Positions 27,097-36,926 of a stretch of 64,000 bases of DNA are shown here, piece by piece. The notes beneath the pieces were generated by a model. That model ran no database searches and was not told where the DNA came from. It saw nothing but the letters and a program-made list of their open reading frames with translations. The DNA comes from Rhodoplanes sp963840055 (lineage in GTDB: Bacteria; Pseudomonadota; Alphaproteobacteria; Rhizobiales; Xanthobacteraceae), in assembly GCA_963840055.1 (NCBI GenBank), contig CAWIXM010000003.1, forward strand, positions 62,001 to 126,000, read 5' to 3'. Both the position numbers and the translations under genes were made by a program. Position 1 is the stretch's first letter, and every line of letters starts with the position of its first letter.

Positions 27097-27946
27097 TTTG
27101 CGGCCCTGATCTTTGCCAGCACCGTCTCGATGTCGGCCTTTCCGAGATCGCCCTTGATCGCCGCGGCGTAAGCCTTGGCGCGCTCGCCGTGCTTGCGCCA
27201 CAGATAGACGCACGCCAGCGTCAGCGCGACCGCGCCGACCGCGACAAGCCCGAGCGTGAGCCACACGGTCCAATCCCACGAGCCCGGATCGGCCTGGCTG
27301 AGCGCGCCGCCGCCGGCGCCGGCCGACGTGCCGGTCGCCGTTGCGCCCTGCGCGCTGCGCTTCGCCTTGACCTGCGCGCCGGTGACTTCGCCCTTGAGCG
27401 CGCCCGCCATGTCGGAGACGTTCTGCGCCTCCAGCACCATGCGCACGCCGATCGCCTCCATGTGGGCGTTGCGCCGCAGCCAGCCGCGGCCGAACGTCCG
27501 GAACGTGCGCAGCGAGCGGTAGAAGCTGGCGCGCCGGGCGCAGGCGCGCTTGACGATGCCGACTTGGTCGGCTGGACTGTGTGCGCGAGATACGCAAGCG
27601 TTTTGACGCCGCCGGTCGGATTGCCCATCGCCGCGCGCATGATTTGCGGCGCGCGGCCGATGCCGGAATTCACCGCGATGTCGAACACGATCTGATCCGG
27701 CCCCTTCGGCCACAGATCGCCGAGCATCGGCCTCCAATAATTGCCGGCGTAGATGTCTTGCAATTCGGCTTCGCTGATGGAGCGGACGCTCCGGTTGGGC
27801 AGCCCCTTGCGCGCGCGGTACTTGGTGTATTCGCGTTGGATGATCCCGCGCATGGTCGGGCCGCCGGGGTCGCGCGGATCGTTGCTCCAGCCGCCTTCCT
27901 CAACCAGCGTGTTGGCGAGACAGCGCGCGTAATTGGCAGCGGTCAT
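27093..27946 (-). pseudogene. GH108 muramidase (endolysin), frameshifted
   Basis: ATG 27946 follows GGAGG. The N-terminal half has the GH108 signature: LVEEGGWSNDPRDPGGPT with the catalytic Glu in EGG, and DIAVNSGIGRAPQIM. Near 27570 the frame shifts: GGVKTLAYLA is in one frame while PADQVGIVKRACARRASFY, the start of the PG_binding_3 region, is in another. The second frame continues through FGRGWLRRNAHMEAIG to a C-terminal TM helix (WTVWLTLGLVAVGAVALTLA). The 854-bp length is one base short of a multiple of three. It cuts peptidoglycan glycan strands during GTA release if intact. Confidence 0.8.
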
Positions 27947-28141
27947 GAAGACCTCCAGAAATTCAAAGGCCGCCTTGCGGCGGCCCTGGGCAGGTTTTCG
28001 GTTGATCGGGCGCACTGTGCTGCTGCGCCCGGTTGCTCGGCGCGTGCCTTCATCGGTTCGTCTTCAAACGCTCTGAAGCGGGCGAGGCTGAGCTTGTTCC
28101 GCTTGTTCGTGGGCCGTGCCGCAAGAGACGGCGTAACGACC

Positions 28142-28534
28142 TTACGGCGCGAGGATCGCCACAGGGTCGGCGCCGATCGCCTGCAAGAATGCGGTGGCGT
28201 CGGGATCATCGGCGCGGATCGCCGGATGATCGGCCGCATACCAGCGCGCCTTTTTCGCCGGATCGGCTTCCAGCGCCGTGTTGGCCGCAGCGATCTTTTC
28301 GGCGTCGATCAGGCGCTGCACGATCAGCGATTTTGCGACCATCCGCGGCGGCTCCGGCGCGCGCACGCGGTTGTCGATGAACTGCGCGCCGTCAAAACCG
28401 TCGCCGATAGTGACTTGCAGCCCATCGACATCGCGCAACGTCTGTCCGTCCGGAGCCGCATAGCTGTTCGGATCGGCGAGAATCACGTTGACGACGACGC
28501 CGCTCTCGATCAAGGCGCAGCGTTTTTCGTTCAT
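28142..28534 (-). CDS. phage tail-associated small protein
   Basis: 130 aa from ATG 28534 (GGGGG upstream). The N-terminus KRCALIESGVVVNVILADPN and the pattern GQTLRDVDGLQVTIGDGFDG are those of short tail-fibre-accessory proteins of prophages. The C-terminus is helical. It follows the DUF2793 gene after a 130-bp gap holding a GC-rich hairpin. Its role in tail assembly is inferred from position. Confidence 0.6.
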   Translation of the reverse strand: MNEKRCALIESGVVVNVILADPNSYAAPDGQTLRDVDGLQVTIGDGFDGAQFIDNRVRAPEPPRMVAKSLIVQRLIDAEKIAAANTALEADPAKKARWYAADHPAIRADDPDATAFLQAIGADPVAILAP

Positions 28535-28602
28535 GGCCCCCTCCCGTCTCGCACGCAGCCAAGCCTGCGCAGGCTGCGCAAGCTTGCCTGCGGTGCTCGA
28601 CT

Positions 28603-28626
28603 CCCTCCCCCGCTTGCGGGGGAGGG
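28603..28626. repeat. GC-rich perfect hairpin
   Basis: CCCTCCCCCGC-TT-GCGGGGGAGGG is a perfect 11-bp stem. An identical core recurs at 53225-53248, also inside the GTA cluster, so it is a dispersed element rather than a dedicated terminator. Confidence 0.75.
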
Positions 28627-28667
28627 TGGGGAGGGGGATACAAAATTCATGCGAATCACCATCGCCA

Positions 28668-30254
28668 TCACCTCGTCCAGATGTGCACTTCGCCGCGCGC
28701 GCCGGCCCCCGACGCGCTGTCAGGCGGGGAGTGATTTCCGCCTGCCCCGCCGCCGCCGGGAATGCCGCCCGGCGCCCCCACATTCGCCAATCCGCCTCCG
28801 CCGCCGCGCGCGGCGGAACCGCCGAACCCGATTGCGTTCGCTCCGATCCACGAATTGGTGCCGCCGTCTTCGCTCTTGATATTGACGTCGCCGCCCGAGC
28901 CCACTCCACCGGAGCCGCCGGAGTTGATGCCGGCGGCGCCGCCGCCGCCGCCATACGCGACTATCGTGCCAAGATTGGTTCCGCTGACGGACGTGGTCCC
29001 ACCGGCGTTTCCTGGATTGCCGGAACCGGTCGCCGGCGCGCCGCCCGCGCCGATGGCGATGTTCAGCGTCGCGTCCATCATTCCCTTGTAGTGTTTAAGG
29101 GCATAGCCTCCCGCCCCTCCTCCCGTCCCGCGCGTCGTCCCGCCGATCTGCGCTCCGCCGGAACCGCCGCCACCCCACAATTCCAGAATCATTTCCCTCG
29201 TGCCCGCGGGCACAGGCCAAGCGGCGTTGCTTTCCGTGATGACCGAGAGAGTCCATCGCCGCGCAGGAGTAAGCGAAACCCAGCGCTGCAAGGTCGCGTC
29301 ATATTGGAGCGCCGCCGACTCCTTGGGCCGGATAATCAGATCATCATCGAAGCCGAAGCGATTGGCAGCCGAGCTTGATGCATTCTCCGCTCGCAAGACG
29401 ATGGCATAGGACCCGACATTGCCGACAATAATAACTCTTCCGTCCCCGCCGCCCGAGAGGCCGGTCAAGTTTCGGGTCGCGTCGCTCGAAAGCCGCAGTA
29501 CGCAGGCGGTCGCAAGCCCCGTCGGGTTGTAGTCGTTCTGGTCGGCAGTGATCTGCGGCGGCGAAAGATCGCCGGTAAGGAAGAACCCGGCATTGACCTT
29601 GGTCGACCCGGTGGTCTTGTCGAGCAGCAGCGCGTCGATCCAGGCCGACCCGTCGGGCGATGTTTTGAAATGAAAGTCGTCGTCGCCGGTCAGCCCGATT
29701 TCCGCGCGCCCGGAGAAGGCGGTCTGGAACAACAGCGACAGCGTCTTCGCCGCGCTTTCCTTCGAGAGCTTGTAGCGCAGATCGCCGTCGCCGCCTTCGG
29801 CGACGCTCTTCGCCACCCACAGCGCATTGTTGAGCTTGGCAGCGAACGGATTGGTCGCGTCGGCCGTCGTGCCGAGACCGAGACGCGCGAGATTCTGCAG
29901 CTCGGCGATCGTGTCGCCGCTCACCGCCTGCCAGGAAGCGCCATTCCAGGCGACCAGGTTCGCCTCATCGCCGACATAGCAAATCCAGCCAAGCTGCGGC
30001 GGGTAGAACGACCAGCCGCCGTCGACGTAATGGGCGACCTGATCGTCCTTGCCCGCGAAAGCGCCGGACCCGGGAGACTTGACGAGGTAGCGATCGCCTT
30101 CGCCGGGAGAGCCCGGCGGCGCCGACAGATCGCGATCGATCACCGCCAGCATCACCAACGCATCGAGGACGACGAGCGCCTCGTTATGGGTGACGTGCTT
30201 CTGCGCCTGCGCCCCTTCGATGGTGGGCAGGCCGAGATGAACCGTGTCGGTCAT
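28668..30254 (-). CDS. DUF2793 Gly-rich tail protein
   Basis: 528 aa. The N-terminal 110 residues are a DUF2793 domain (LGLPTIEGAQAQKHVTHNEA, LGWICYVGDEANLVAWNG), the module found downstream of g15 in many GTA clusters. A middle region carries FQTAFSGRAEIGLTGDDDFH. The last 180 residues are a glycine-rich domain (WGGGGSGGAQIGG, GGGGGAAGINSGGSGG), typical of a receptor-binding tail spike or fibre. It lies 6 bp after g15. It should contact the recipient cell surface. Confidence 0.85.
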   Translation of the reverse strand: MTDTVHLGLPTIEGAQAQKHVTHNEALVVLDALVMLAVIDRDLSAPPGSPGEGDRYLVKSPGSGAFAGKDDQVAHYVDGGWSFYPPQLGWICYVGDEANLVAWNGASWQAVSGDTIAELQNLARLGLGTTADATNPFAAKLNNALWVAKSVAEGGDGDLRYKLSKESAAKTLSLLFQTAFSGRAEIGLTGDDDFHFKTSPDGSAWIDALLLDKTTGSTKVNAGFFLTGDLSPPQITADQNDYNPTGLATACVLRLSSDATRNLTGLSGGGDGRVIIVGNVGSYAIVLRAENASSSAANRFGFDDDLIIRPKESAALQYDATLQRWVSLTPARRWTLSVITESNAAWPVPAGTREMILELWGGGGSGGAQIGGTTRGTGGGAGGYALKHYKGMMDATLNIAIGAGGAPATGSGNPGNAGGTTSVSGTNLGTIVAYGGGGGAAGINSGGSGGVGSGGDVNIKSEDGGTNSWIGANAIGFGGSAARGGGGGLANVGAPGGIPGGGGAGGNHSPPDSASGAGARGEVHIWTR

Positions 30255-30260
30255 TGTTGC

Positions 30261-33200
30261 CTACTGAACGATGAGGGTGGATTCCGCCGCAAAGCCGCGG
30301 CCGACGGTTGCCGATAGCTGGGCGACGCGCACCGCAAGGCTCGCCTGCGGCGTACCGAAGTCGGCAATTTCGTCGGCGGCCGCATAGAGCGCCGAAGGTT
30401 GCATAGCCGCGAAGCTCCGCACCACGTCCGCGCCCGCCAGTATTTCGACGGCGTAGGCCTCGCTGTCCTCGCCCAGCGGTACTTCGGCCGTGGCCCAGGA
30501 ATCGCCCTCACGCCGGGTCCGCCGCACCCAGGACACGGCAACTCCGGCCGCGCTACGGCGCGCCCGCAGATGCACCGGCGCGAGCGGACGCAATGCGGTG
30601 GCTTGCGGCGTCGCCGTGCGGGCGACGGCGGTGGGATCGCCATGGCTGCGATCGGCCGCCGCCACGCGCAACTGCATGGTGCGGTCGAGCAGATCGATGC
30701 CGCGCGCGAGCTCGACGACGGTCTCATCAAGGACGACAAAGCGCGCGCCCGCCGCGAGCGCAGCGCCCATCGCCCATTCGCTGCCGGCCTGGCCGCGCAA
30801 CAGGCGGCTGATTTCATAGGTGCGTTCGCCGACCAGCTCGGCGTTGGCGAACTGGATGACCTCGACGCTCCCATCCGGCTGCACGAGGCATGCCGCATTC
30901 GCCCCGGCGAGCACCGCTGCATCGCCGGCCGAAGCAAGCGTCCCGCGATAAAGGCGAACGCGAAACTTGGTATGCGCATCGAAGCGCCCGGTCGGACCCG
31001 CCGGCGCCGCATCGAGCGTCTCGCCGACGATGGCCGGAGCGATCGCGACCGCGATGCGCTCGAACGACACGCCGTCGAACGACCGCCACACCGCGACCGG
31101 GCCGGGCCACGGGTCGGCGACGATCGCGGCGCGCAGCAGCACAGGCGTTGCGTCCGCAGGAAGCGTCGGAAGATCGAGCAGGACGACCTCCGCCGGACCC
31201 ACGGCCGGCGGCAGTGCGGGCGTCCGTCGCCGCGGCGGCGTGAGCGGAACCGCGAAGACTTCCGGATCGATGGAGCGGGCGCTGATCTCGCGCGCGCCGC
31301 TATCGACCAGTTCGCGGATTTCGAGCAAGCGACGCCGTCCGCCGATGGTCAGCCCCACCACGTCGCCGGGCGTGAGCCCCAATCGGCTCGGCGGCAAGGC
31401 GAAACTCGCCTGCTCGCGGCCGGCCCACAAATCCTGCAGCCAGATATTGGCGCGGCGCTCGGCTGCGGCGCGATCCATCACCGCGGCAAGATCGGCATGC
31501 GCGGTCTTGGCCGAACCGCCGACCAGGCGGCGCGAGGCCACCGCCGCGCGGCGATAGTCGAGGCTCACATCGGTGAACCCGAGCGAGATATCGTTCGGCA
31601 GTTCGGTTTCCTGCGCGCGCACGAACCGCGCCGGCGCGCCTTTGTCGGGCATGACGAGATCGTCCTCGACAAGTTCGGCGACCGGCGGCTCGCCGCGCGG
31701 GCGAAAGCTCAAAATGGCGCCGTCGGACGCCGCTTCGAAAGCGAACGCCGCGGCGAGCGGCTCGAGCGCGGCGCGCGGCGACATCGGCCGATCGATGACA
31801 TAGCCATCCGTCCAGTCGCGGAGCGCGCTCGCATCGCCATCGGCGATGGATGCGTCGGCCAGGATCTGCGCCACGAGCCCATCGAGCGGGCACGATCCGA
31901 ACCGGCCGGTCAGCCAATGCCCCGTCTCCCAGTTTGGCCCGTCGCTCCACACATCGAGCGCCGCGGGGAAAACCGGGAAGGGTCGCGCGTCCCATGTCCA
32001 CAGATGGATCGCGGACGGATCGACCATGCGCCCGCCGTACACGATCGAGATCGGATTGTTCTCGACGCTCGCGCCGAAGGCCGGATCGAACGCGCCCAGC
32101 ATTACTTCGAGGAAGCGACGCTGGATCATGTCGTCGCGCTGGCCATTGGAAAAATACGGGACGCCGCCCTCCGCCGATTTCGGGTCCGGGAATACGCTCG
32201 GCTGGTTCGCCCCCTTGTCGACCGCAGGACAGCCGACTTCGGTGAGCCAGATCGGCTTGCTCTGCGGAACCCAAGCGGTGGGCGCCGGAAGCTCGGCGCC
32301 GCCGACGCGCTCGAAATGCGGATTAGACCAAAAGTTCCACAGATCCTTGACGCGAAACACCCAGGGCTTGCCGAGCCCGTCGGTAATCGGCGTGCGCGTC
32401 TGCGCGGTCCGCGCCGCATCGTCGGCGTAATACCAGTCGAACGCCTCCCCGCCGCGCACATTTCCCGCGAGATACGCGCGGTCGTAAATGGTGTTTGCAA
32501 GCTCTCGGTCGAGATGATCGGACGTATCGCGCCAATCGGACAGCGGGGCGTAATAGTCGATCCCGATCGCATCGATCGCGGGCGACGCCCACAGCGCATC
32601 GAGCGGGAAGCGCATTTCGTTGGCGGCGGGATCGACCACATGCGCGCCGTATTCCGTCCAGTCGGCGCCGTAGGTGACGCGCGTACCTGGGCCGAGAATC
32701 GATTTCACCTCGCTTGCGAGCTGCACAAGCGCGGCGACCGCGGGATAGACGCCGGATGCCGAGCGTACCCGCGTCAGCCCCCGCAGCTCCGAGCCGATCA
32801 GGAAAGCTTCGACGCCGCCCGCCGACGCGGCGAGCCCCGCATAGTGCAGCACCATGCGGCGATAGCCCCACGCCTCGGGATCGCCTGCGCCGAAAAATGC
32901 GTCGAGCTGCACCTGCGCCGCGCTTGTTCCATCGGGCGATCCCGGCCTGCCCGGCGCCGGATCGCAGGTGATGCGGCCGCGCCAGGGATAAGGCGGCTGC
33001 GAGGCCGCGCCGGTCCACGGATCGGGAAGCGCATTCCCGGCCGGGATGTCCATCATCAGGAATGGATAGAACGTGATTTTGAGTTCCCTCGCCTTCAGCT
33101 CGGCGATGAGATGAACGGCGCTGTCGTCGGACGGCGTCCCGCCGAAGGCGGGTCGCCCGGCCACCAGCGAGACGAGATGAGCCTGCGAACGACTAAGGCC

Positions 33201-34193
33201 TGCGACCGACCAGGTCGCGCCAAAAGTCTGTTTGATGTTCGAGTCGACGCCCGGTTCGATGCGGCATTGCCCGGCGCGAAGGTCGCTGCCGAACCAGGCG
33301 ACGACGATGGCGACGCGCTCGAGGCTCGGGCACATCGCCTGCAGGTCGTCGAGGGCGGCTTCGACATCGGAGACCGCGATGGTGACATGCCGGTTCTCCG
33401 AGGCCGATTGCCCTGGTCCGAGCGTTTGCGCCACCGTCGCCGGCTCGTAGCCGAATTCGGTCGTGCCGGGGATGAGCGTCACCGCGCGCACCATGCGTTC
33501 GAGCGCGCCGACCGGCCGCACGACCTCGAAGGAGAGCTGCGGGATGCGGTTGGCAAAGGGTTCGAGCGGCAGCCGTTCGAACACGGCATAAGCGAGGCCG
33601 CGATGGGCGGGCGCGTTGCCCGTGCCCTCCTTGGCGACGATCAGCGGATCGGCCGCCTGATCTTCCGAGCCGCGATAGAAGCGCACGTTCAGACCGGAGA
33701 GATCGAGCGGCTTGCCATCGGCCCAGACGCGCCTGATCCGTCCGATCGGGCCCTCGCACAGGCCGACGGCGATATTGGCGAAATAGCTGTACTTGGTCGT
33801 GACCGTTTGCGTGACGCCGCCACCCCCGCCGCCACCGCCGCCACCGCCGCCGAAGCCTTTGCCGCCCCCACCCCCGCCGCCACCGCCGGTGGTCTGGGTC
33901 GTCGTGGTGACGACCTCTTCGAGTTTGGTCGCCCAGATCACCTGGCCCGCGAGCCGCGCGCGTCCATAGGCGCGCGGGATTGGCGCGCCGTCGGTCGAGG
34001 CCATCACGTCGAGATCGGCGAGGCGCGGGCCTTCGATGCGGCGCGTGCCGCCGCCGCTGCTGCGATCGAGCAGCGCGTGGTCGAGCAGATTGCCGGCGAG
34101 CGCGCCGGCCAGGCGGCCGGCGATGGCGCCGACCGGGCCGAACAATGCGCCGCCAACGGCGCCGCCGGCGACGGACAGAACAAGCGCAGCCAT
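30261..34193 (-). CDS. g15: GTA g15 baseplate megatron, TIM-barrel protein
   Basis: 1,310 aa, matching the giant RcGTA g15 protein. The N-terminus is AALVLSVAGGAVGGALFGPV; residues about 100-130 are a poly-Gly tract (two runs of 9-12 Gly around KGF) between a TTTTQT and a VTQTVTTKYSYF segment. The centre is a TIM-barrel (GYRRMVLHYAGLAASAGGVE, IGIDYYAPLSDW) and the rest is tail-tip-like beta sheet. It forms the end of the tail that contacts the host. It is intact and read leftwards, but a 2.7-kb insert separates it from g14. Confidence 0.95.
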   Translation of the reverse strand: MAALVLSVAGGAVGGALFGPVGAIAGRLAGALAGNLLDHALLDRSSGGGTRRIEGPRLADLDVMASTDGAPIPRAYGRARLAGQVIWATKLEEVVTTTTQTTGGGGGGGGGKGFGGGGGGGGGGGGVTQTVTTKYSYFANIAVGLCEGPIGRIRRVWADGKPLDLSGLNVRFYRGSEDQAADPLIVAKEGTGNAPAHRGLAYAVFERLPLEPFANRIPQLSFEVVRPVGALERMVRAVTLIPGTTEFGYEPATVAQTLGPGQSASENRHVTIAVSDVEAALDDLQAMCPSLERVAIVVAWFGSDLRAGQCRIEPGVDSNIKQTFGATWSVAGLSRSQAHLVSLVAGRPAFGGTPSDDSAVHLIAELKARELKITFYPFLMMDIPAGNALPDPWTGAASQPPYPWRGRITCDPAPGRPGSPDGTSAAQVQLDAFFGAGDPEAWGYRRMVLHYAGLAASAGGVEAFLIGSELRGLTRVRSASGVYPAVAALVQLASEVKSILGPGTRVTYGADWTEYGAHVVDPAANEMRFPLDALWASPAIDAIGIDYYAPLSDWRDTSDHLDRELANTIYDRAYLAGNVRGGEAFDWYYADDAARTAQTRTPITDGLGKPWVFRVKDLWNFWSNPHFERVGGAELPAPTAWVPQSKPIWLTEVGCPAVDKGANQPSVFPDPKSAEGGVPYFSNGQRDDMIQRRFLEVMLGAFDPAFGASVENNPISIVYGGRMVDPSAIHLWTWDARPFPVFPAALDVWSDGPNWETGHWLTGRFGSCPLDGLVAQILADASIADGDASALRDWTDGYVIDRPMSPRAALEPLAAAFAFEAASDGAILSFRPRGEPPVAELVEDDLVMPDKGAPARFVRAQETELPNDISLGFTDVSLDYRRAAVASRRLVGGSAKTAHADLAAVMDRAAAERRANIWLQDLWAGREQASFALPPSRLGLTPGDVVGLTIGGRRRLLEIRELVDSGAREISARSIDPEVFAVPLTPPRRRTPALPPAVGPAEVVLLDLPTLPADATPVLLRAAIVADPWPGPVAVWRSFDGVSFERIAVAIAPAIVGETLDAAPAGPTGRFDAHTKFRVRLYRGTLASAGDAAVLAGANAACLVQPDGSVEVIQFANAELVGERTYEISRLLRGQAGSEWAMGAALAAGARFVVLDETVVELARGIDLLDRTMQLRVAAADRSHGDPTAVARTATPQATALRPLAPVHLRARRSAAGVAVSWVRRTRREGDSWATAEVPLGEDSEAYAVEILAGADVVRSFAAMQPSALYAAADEIADFGTPQASLAVRVAQLSATVGRGFAAESTLIVQ

Positions 34194-34687
34194 GTCGTGA
34201 AACTCTGTTGGAGTAGCAAGCGCGCGGCCAAGTCGCGCCGCGTCCGAGATGGGCGCGGGCGCAGGCCGATCAGCGGCGGCACGACCAATGCGATCTACGT
34301 CACCGTCTCACATGCGCGCAGCTGGAAAACCGAAAGCCTACCGAAGCTGACGCAGCCCGTCGTTGCGTGTGGCATCAATCGGATCGCGGCTGTTGCGCGC
34401 ACATGGTCGTGGTCGGTCGACGAATACGTGCGAGTGGCGGTGCGTACCTCAAATTTGGTAAGAGGCGATATGAGCCTCGCAGCGGGCCCCTGGCTTCCGT
34501 CGACCCGCCCTGCCTCTCATCAGCATTGTAGCTGGCTTATGAAGCCTTTGATGGACCAACCGCGACACGATACCGCGGCAGAAAAATCGTTCCCCACGGA
34601 ACCTCCGGTGGGCGCTTGCCATAACACATCAGCAGCACACCACGGTACCGGGTCATGCTGCAGGGGAGAAACAATGAGGAGGAACGC
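34194..34687. other. 494-bp intergenic region between g15 and the methyltransferase gene
   Basis: No coding frame with a ribosome site is evident on either strand. It lies between the divergent start of g15 (minus, ATG 34193, no strong Shine-Dalgarno) and the plus-strand methyltransferase gene. It would hold the promoters for both if g15 is now expressed independently. No clear -35/-10 is recognisable. Confidence 0.4.
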
Positions 34688-35842
34688 ATGCCTATTCAGA
34701 CTGAACCAGTCGGGTCGCTTCCACGACCAGCCAAGCTTCAGGCCGCTTATGCCGATTATGACGCTGGCAAGATCACAAAGGAGGAATTGGCGCAAGAACA
34801 GGACGCAGCTTGCCTTGACTCGATCAGGCGGATGGAAGCAACGGGCTCTCCGATCGTCTCTGACGGCGAGCAGCGCATATCGAGCTTCGCCACGTATCCC
34901 CTCACTGACACGCTCGGGGGCACTGGTCTTGCGGAGAACTTGGCAGCTGACGGGCAATACTTCGCTATTTTTTCCGATGGCCATCATCGGCAACTGCCGC
35001 GTCTTGTCCGCGGCCCCTTTCGATACAAAACTTACGCCGCCGAGTTCACTGAAAAAGCCGTAAAGATGGCAACAAAGCCACTGAAACAAGCGGTTATCGC
35101 CCCGTCGATGCTATCGCTCCTCTACCCACTCGACGGCAAGGTCGAGGGCTACTCACGCGACGAGTTCCTAAAAGACCTCTGTGACGAATGCGAAAAGGAC
35201 ATCCGCATGGCGTTCAAGGCCGGAGCAAAGCGTGTTTCGATCGACTTCACCGAAGGGCGTCTTGCATGCCGCAACGATCCGAAAAATCCATGGACCGGTC
35301 GCGGCATGCTTGGACAGTTCATCGAGCTCAATAATCAAGTGATCGATCGCTTTACGGCGGAGGAACGCAAGAATATCGGGGTCCACACTTGTCCCGGAGG
35401 CGATTGCGATTCGACCCACAGTGCCGATGTTGACTATGCAGAACTGCTCCCCAGCATGTTCAACATGAATGCCGGCTATTTTCTGATGCAGCTTTCTAGC
35501 GAGAAGGACAAAGAACGCGTCTATAGACTCGTCGGCCAATACCGCAGAGAGGATGCGAATGGCGTTGCGCAGGTGTGCTTCATCGGCGTAACCAATCCAC
35601 AGGACCCGCGGATCGAGACGCCGCAAGAAGTTTGCGATGATCTGCTCCTTGCCTCAAAATATATTCCAAAGGAGCGACTCGGCTCGACGGACGACTGTGG
35701 CTTCTCCCCCTTCAGCATCGACGTTAAACCCAAGCACGGTTCGCCAGATGTCGCGCGCGACATAGCTTTCCAGAAAATCCGATCCCGCGTGGAAGGCACG
35801 AGAATGGCTTCCGAAAGGCTCGGCATCCCGATGGCGGCATAG
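34688..35842 (+). CDS. MetE-family (cobalamin-independent) methyltransferase-like protein
   Basis: 384 aa from ATG 34688 (GAGGAGGAACGC upstream). It has the MetE C-terminal fold. Motifs are PVGSLPRP at the N-terminus, ATGSPIVSDGEQR, a central VSIDFTEGRLA and GVHTCPGGDCDSTHSADVDY with the His and Cys zinc ligands, and GSTDDCGFSPF near the end. Members of this family include single-domain homocysteine methyltransferases and epoxyalkane:CoM transferases; the substrate cannot be told. It is inserted between g14 and g15 against the GTA direction and ends at a strong terminator. Confidence 0.88.
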   Translation: MPIQTEPVGSLPRPAKLQAAYADYDAGKITKEELAQEQDAACLDSIRRMEATGSPIVSDGEQRISSFATYPLTDTLGGTGLAENLAADGQYFAIFSDGHHRQLPRLVRGPFRYKTYAAEFTEKAVKMATKPLKQAVIAPSMLSLLYPLDGKVEGYSRDEFLKDLCDECEKDIRMAFKAGAKRVSIDFTEGRLACRNDPKNPWTGRGMLGQFIELNNQVIDRFTAEERKNIGVHTCPGGDCDSTHSADVDYAELLPSMFNMNAGYFLMQLSSEKDKERVYRLVGQYRREDANGVAQVCFIGVTNPQDPRIETPQEVCDDLLLASKYIPKERLGSTDDCGFSPFSIDVKPKHGSPDVARDIAFQKIRSRVEGTRMASERLGIPMAA

Positions 35843-35876
35843 GGTAGCGCACAAGCGGATTTTCACGGCATATGAA

Positions 35877-35905
35877 GGGGCCGTCCAAAGGACGGCCCTG
35901 TTTCG
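35877..35905 (+). terminator. rho-independent-type terminator
   Basis: A perfect 9-bp stem GGGCCGTCC-AAA-GGACGGCCC (35878-35898) is followed by TGTTT. It lies 35 bp after the methyltransferase stop. The downstream DUF4396 gene points toward it, so it may serve both. Confidence 0.85.
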
Positions 35906-36000
35906 CACGGAATGGCCAATTTGATCGAAGCGGGACAGCCACCCGGCGAGTTGCGGAATGTGGGACGAGCACATCCGTTCGCGTAGGCGCGCAACTCTGC

Positions 36001-36856
36001 TTAGGCGAACGACAGGCCGATCGAAACGCCGATGATCAGCACCACGAAGGACAGCGCGACGACGAGCGCGATCGTGCCGCTCGTGACCTTCGGCGTCATG
36101 TCCATGGGCTTCGATTCCATATTCGGCATCGCCGCCATGTCGGCATCGCCGCATGCCCGCCGCCGCGGCTCCGCCCGCCATCCCGGCCATGGCCGGCGTC
36201 GCCGTCTTCGGGCGCACGGTGGTCATGCCGTGCTTCAACTTCTTCGACACGAGCCAATAGTTCATCGGATAGGCCGCGCACAGGCCGATCAGGAGCGCCA
36301 TGCTCATGATGAACCAGAACGACGGCGACGACGGATGCGCGCCGCCCGCCACGTTGGCCTTGCCGATCATCGAGACGATCGCCATGCCGGCCATCAGGCA
36401 GTTCATCGAGGTGAGTTCCGGAATGAACGTCGTCGTCAGCGCGCGCGTATAGGAGCCGCCGACCATGTCGCGCATGAACAACGCCTGGAAAATGCCCCAG
36501 CCGAACAGAAAGCCGAGCACATATTCCAACAGAAAGTCCGCAAACGGGGACAGCGCCAGCAGCGCGGCGATCACCGCGCCGACCAGGATGCCGACCCCGT
36601 CGCCGGCGACGCAATGCATGGTGGAGCCGAGCGCCTGCCGCCACGGCGCGGCGACATAGGCCTCGTGCATCCCGGGCAACGGTTCGCGGCATCCGAGGAC
36701 ATAGAGGAAAGCCCCGAATGGACCGGTGAACAGCGTCACCAGCACGAAGCCCCATTTCATGACGATGGATTCCGGCGTCGTGCGGATATCGATCGCGACA
36801 AAGGCGACGGACAACGCCGTCAGGATAAACCACAGCAGAATGACGCCGTTGAGCAT
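36001..36856 (-). pseudogene. DUF4396 membrane protein, frameshifted
   Basis: From ATG 36856 (MLNGVILLWFILTALSVAFV) the frame covers five or six TM helices and the DUF4396 hallmark region (MHCVAGDGVGILVGAVIAAL, LLEYVLGFLFGWGIFQALFM). Near 36160 the frame breaks. Another frame carries the expected C-terminal helix (TSGTIALVVALSFVVLIIGV) to a TAA at 36001. The 856-bp length is one base over a multiple of three. The family's role is unknown. It is plus one indel, by decay or assembly error. It lies 70 bp upstream of g14's stop, within the g14/g15 insert. Confidence 0.8.
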
Positions 36857-36926
36857 GGCCGGTCTCCAGGCGCAGCGAAAAACCTCTCGCCAGCATAGAG
36901 CCTACACGCCTGAGCGTCATGCGTCT

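Noticed and set aside
30399..35063. A 1,554-aa open frame on the plus strand
   Set aside because: It is the antisense shadow of g15 in very GC-rich DNA: it is Arg-rich, has no family motif or ribosome site and ignores gene boundaries.
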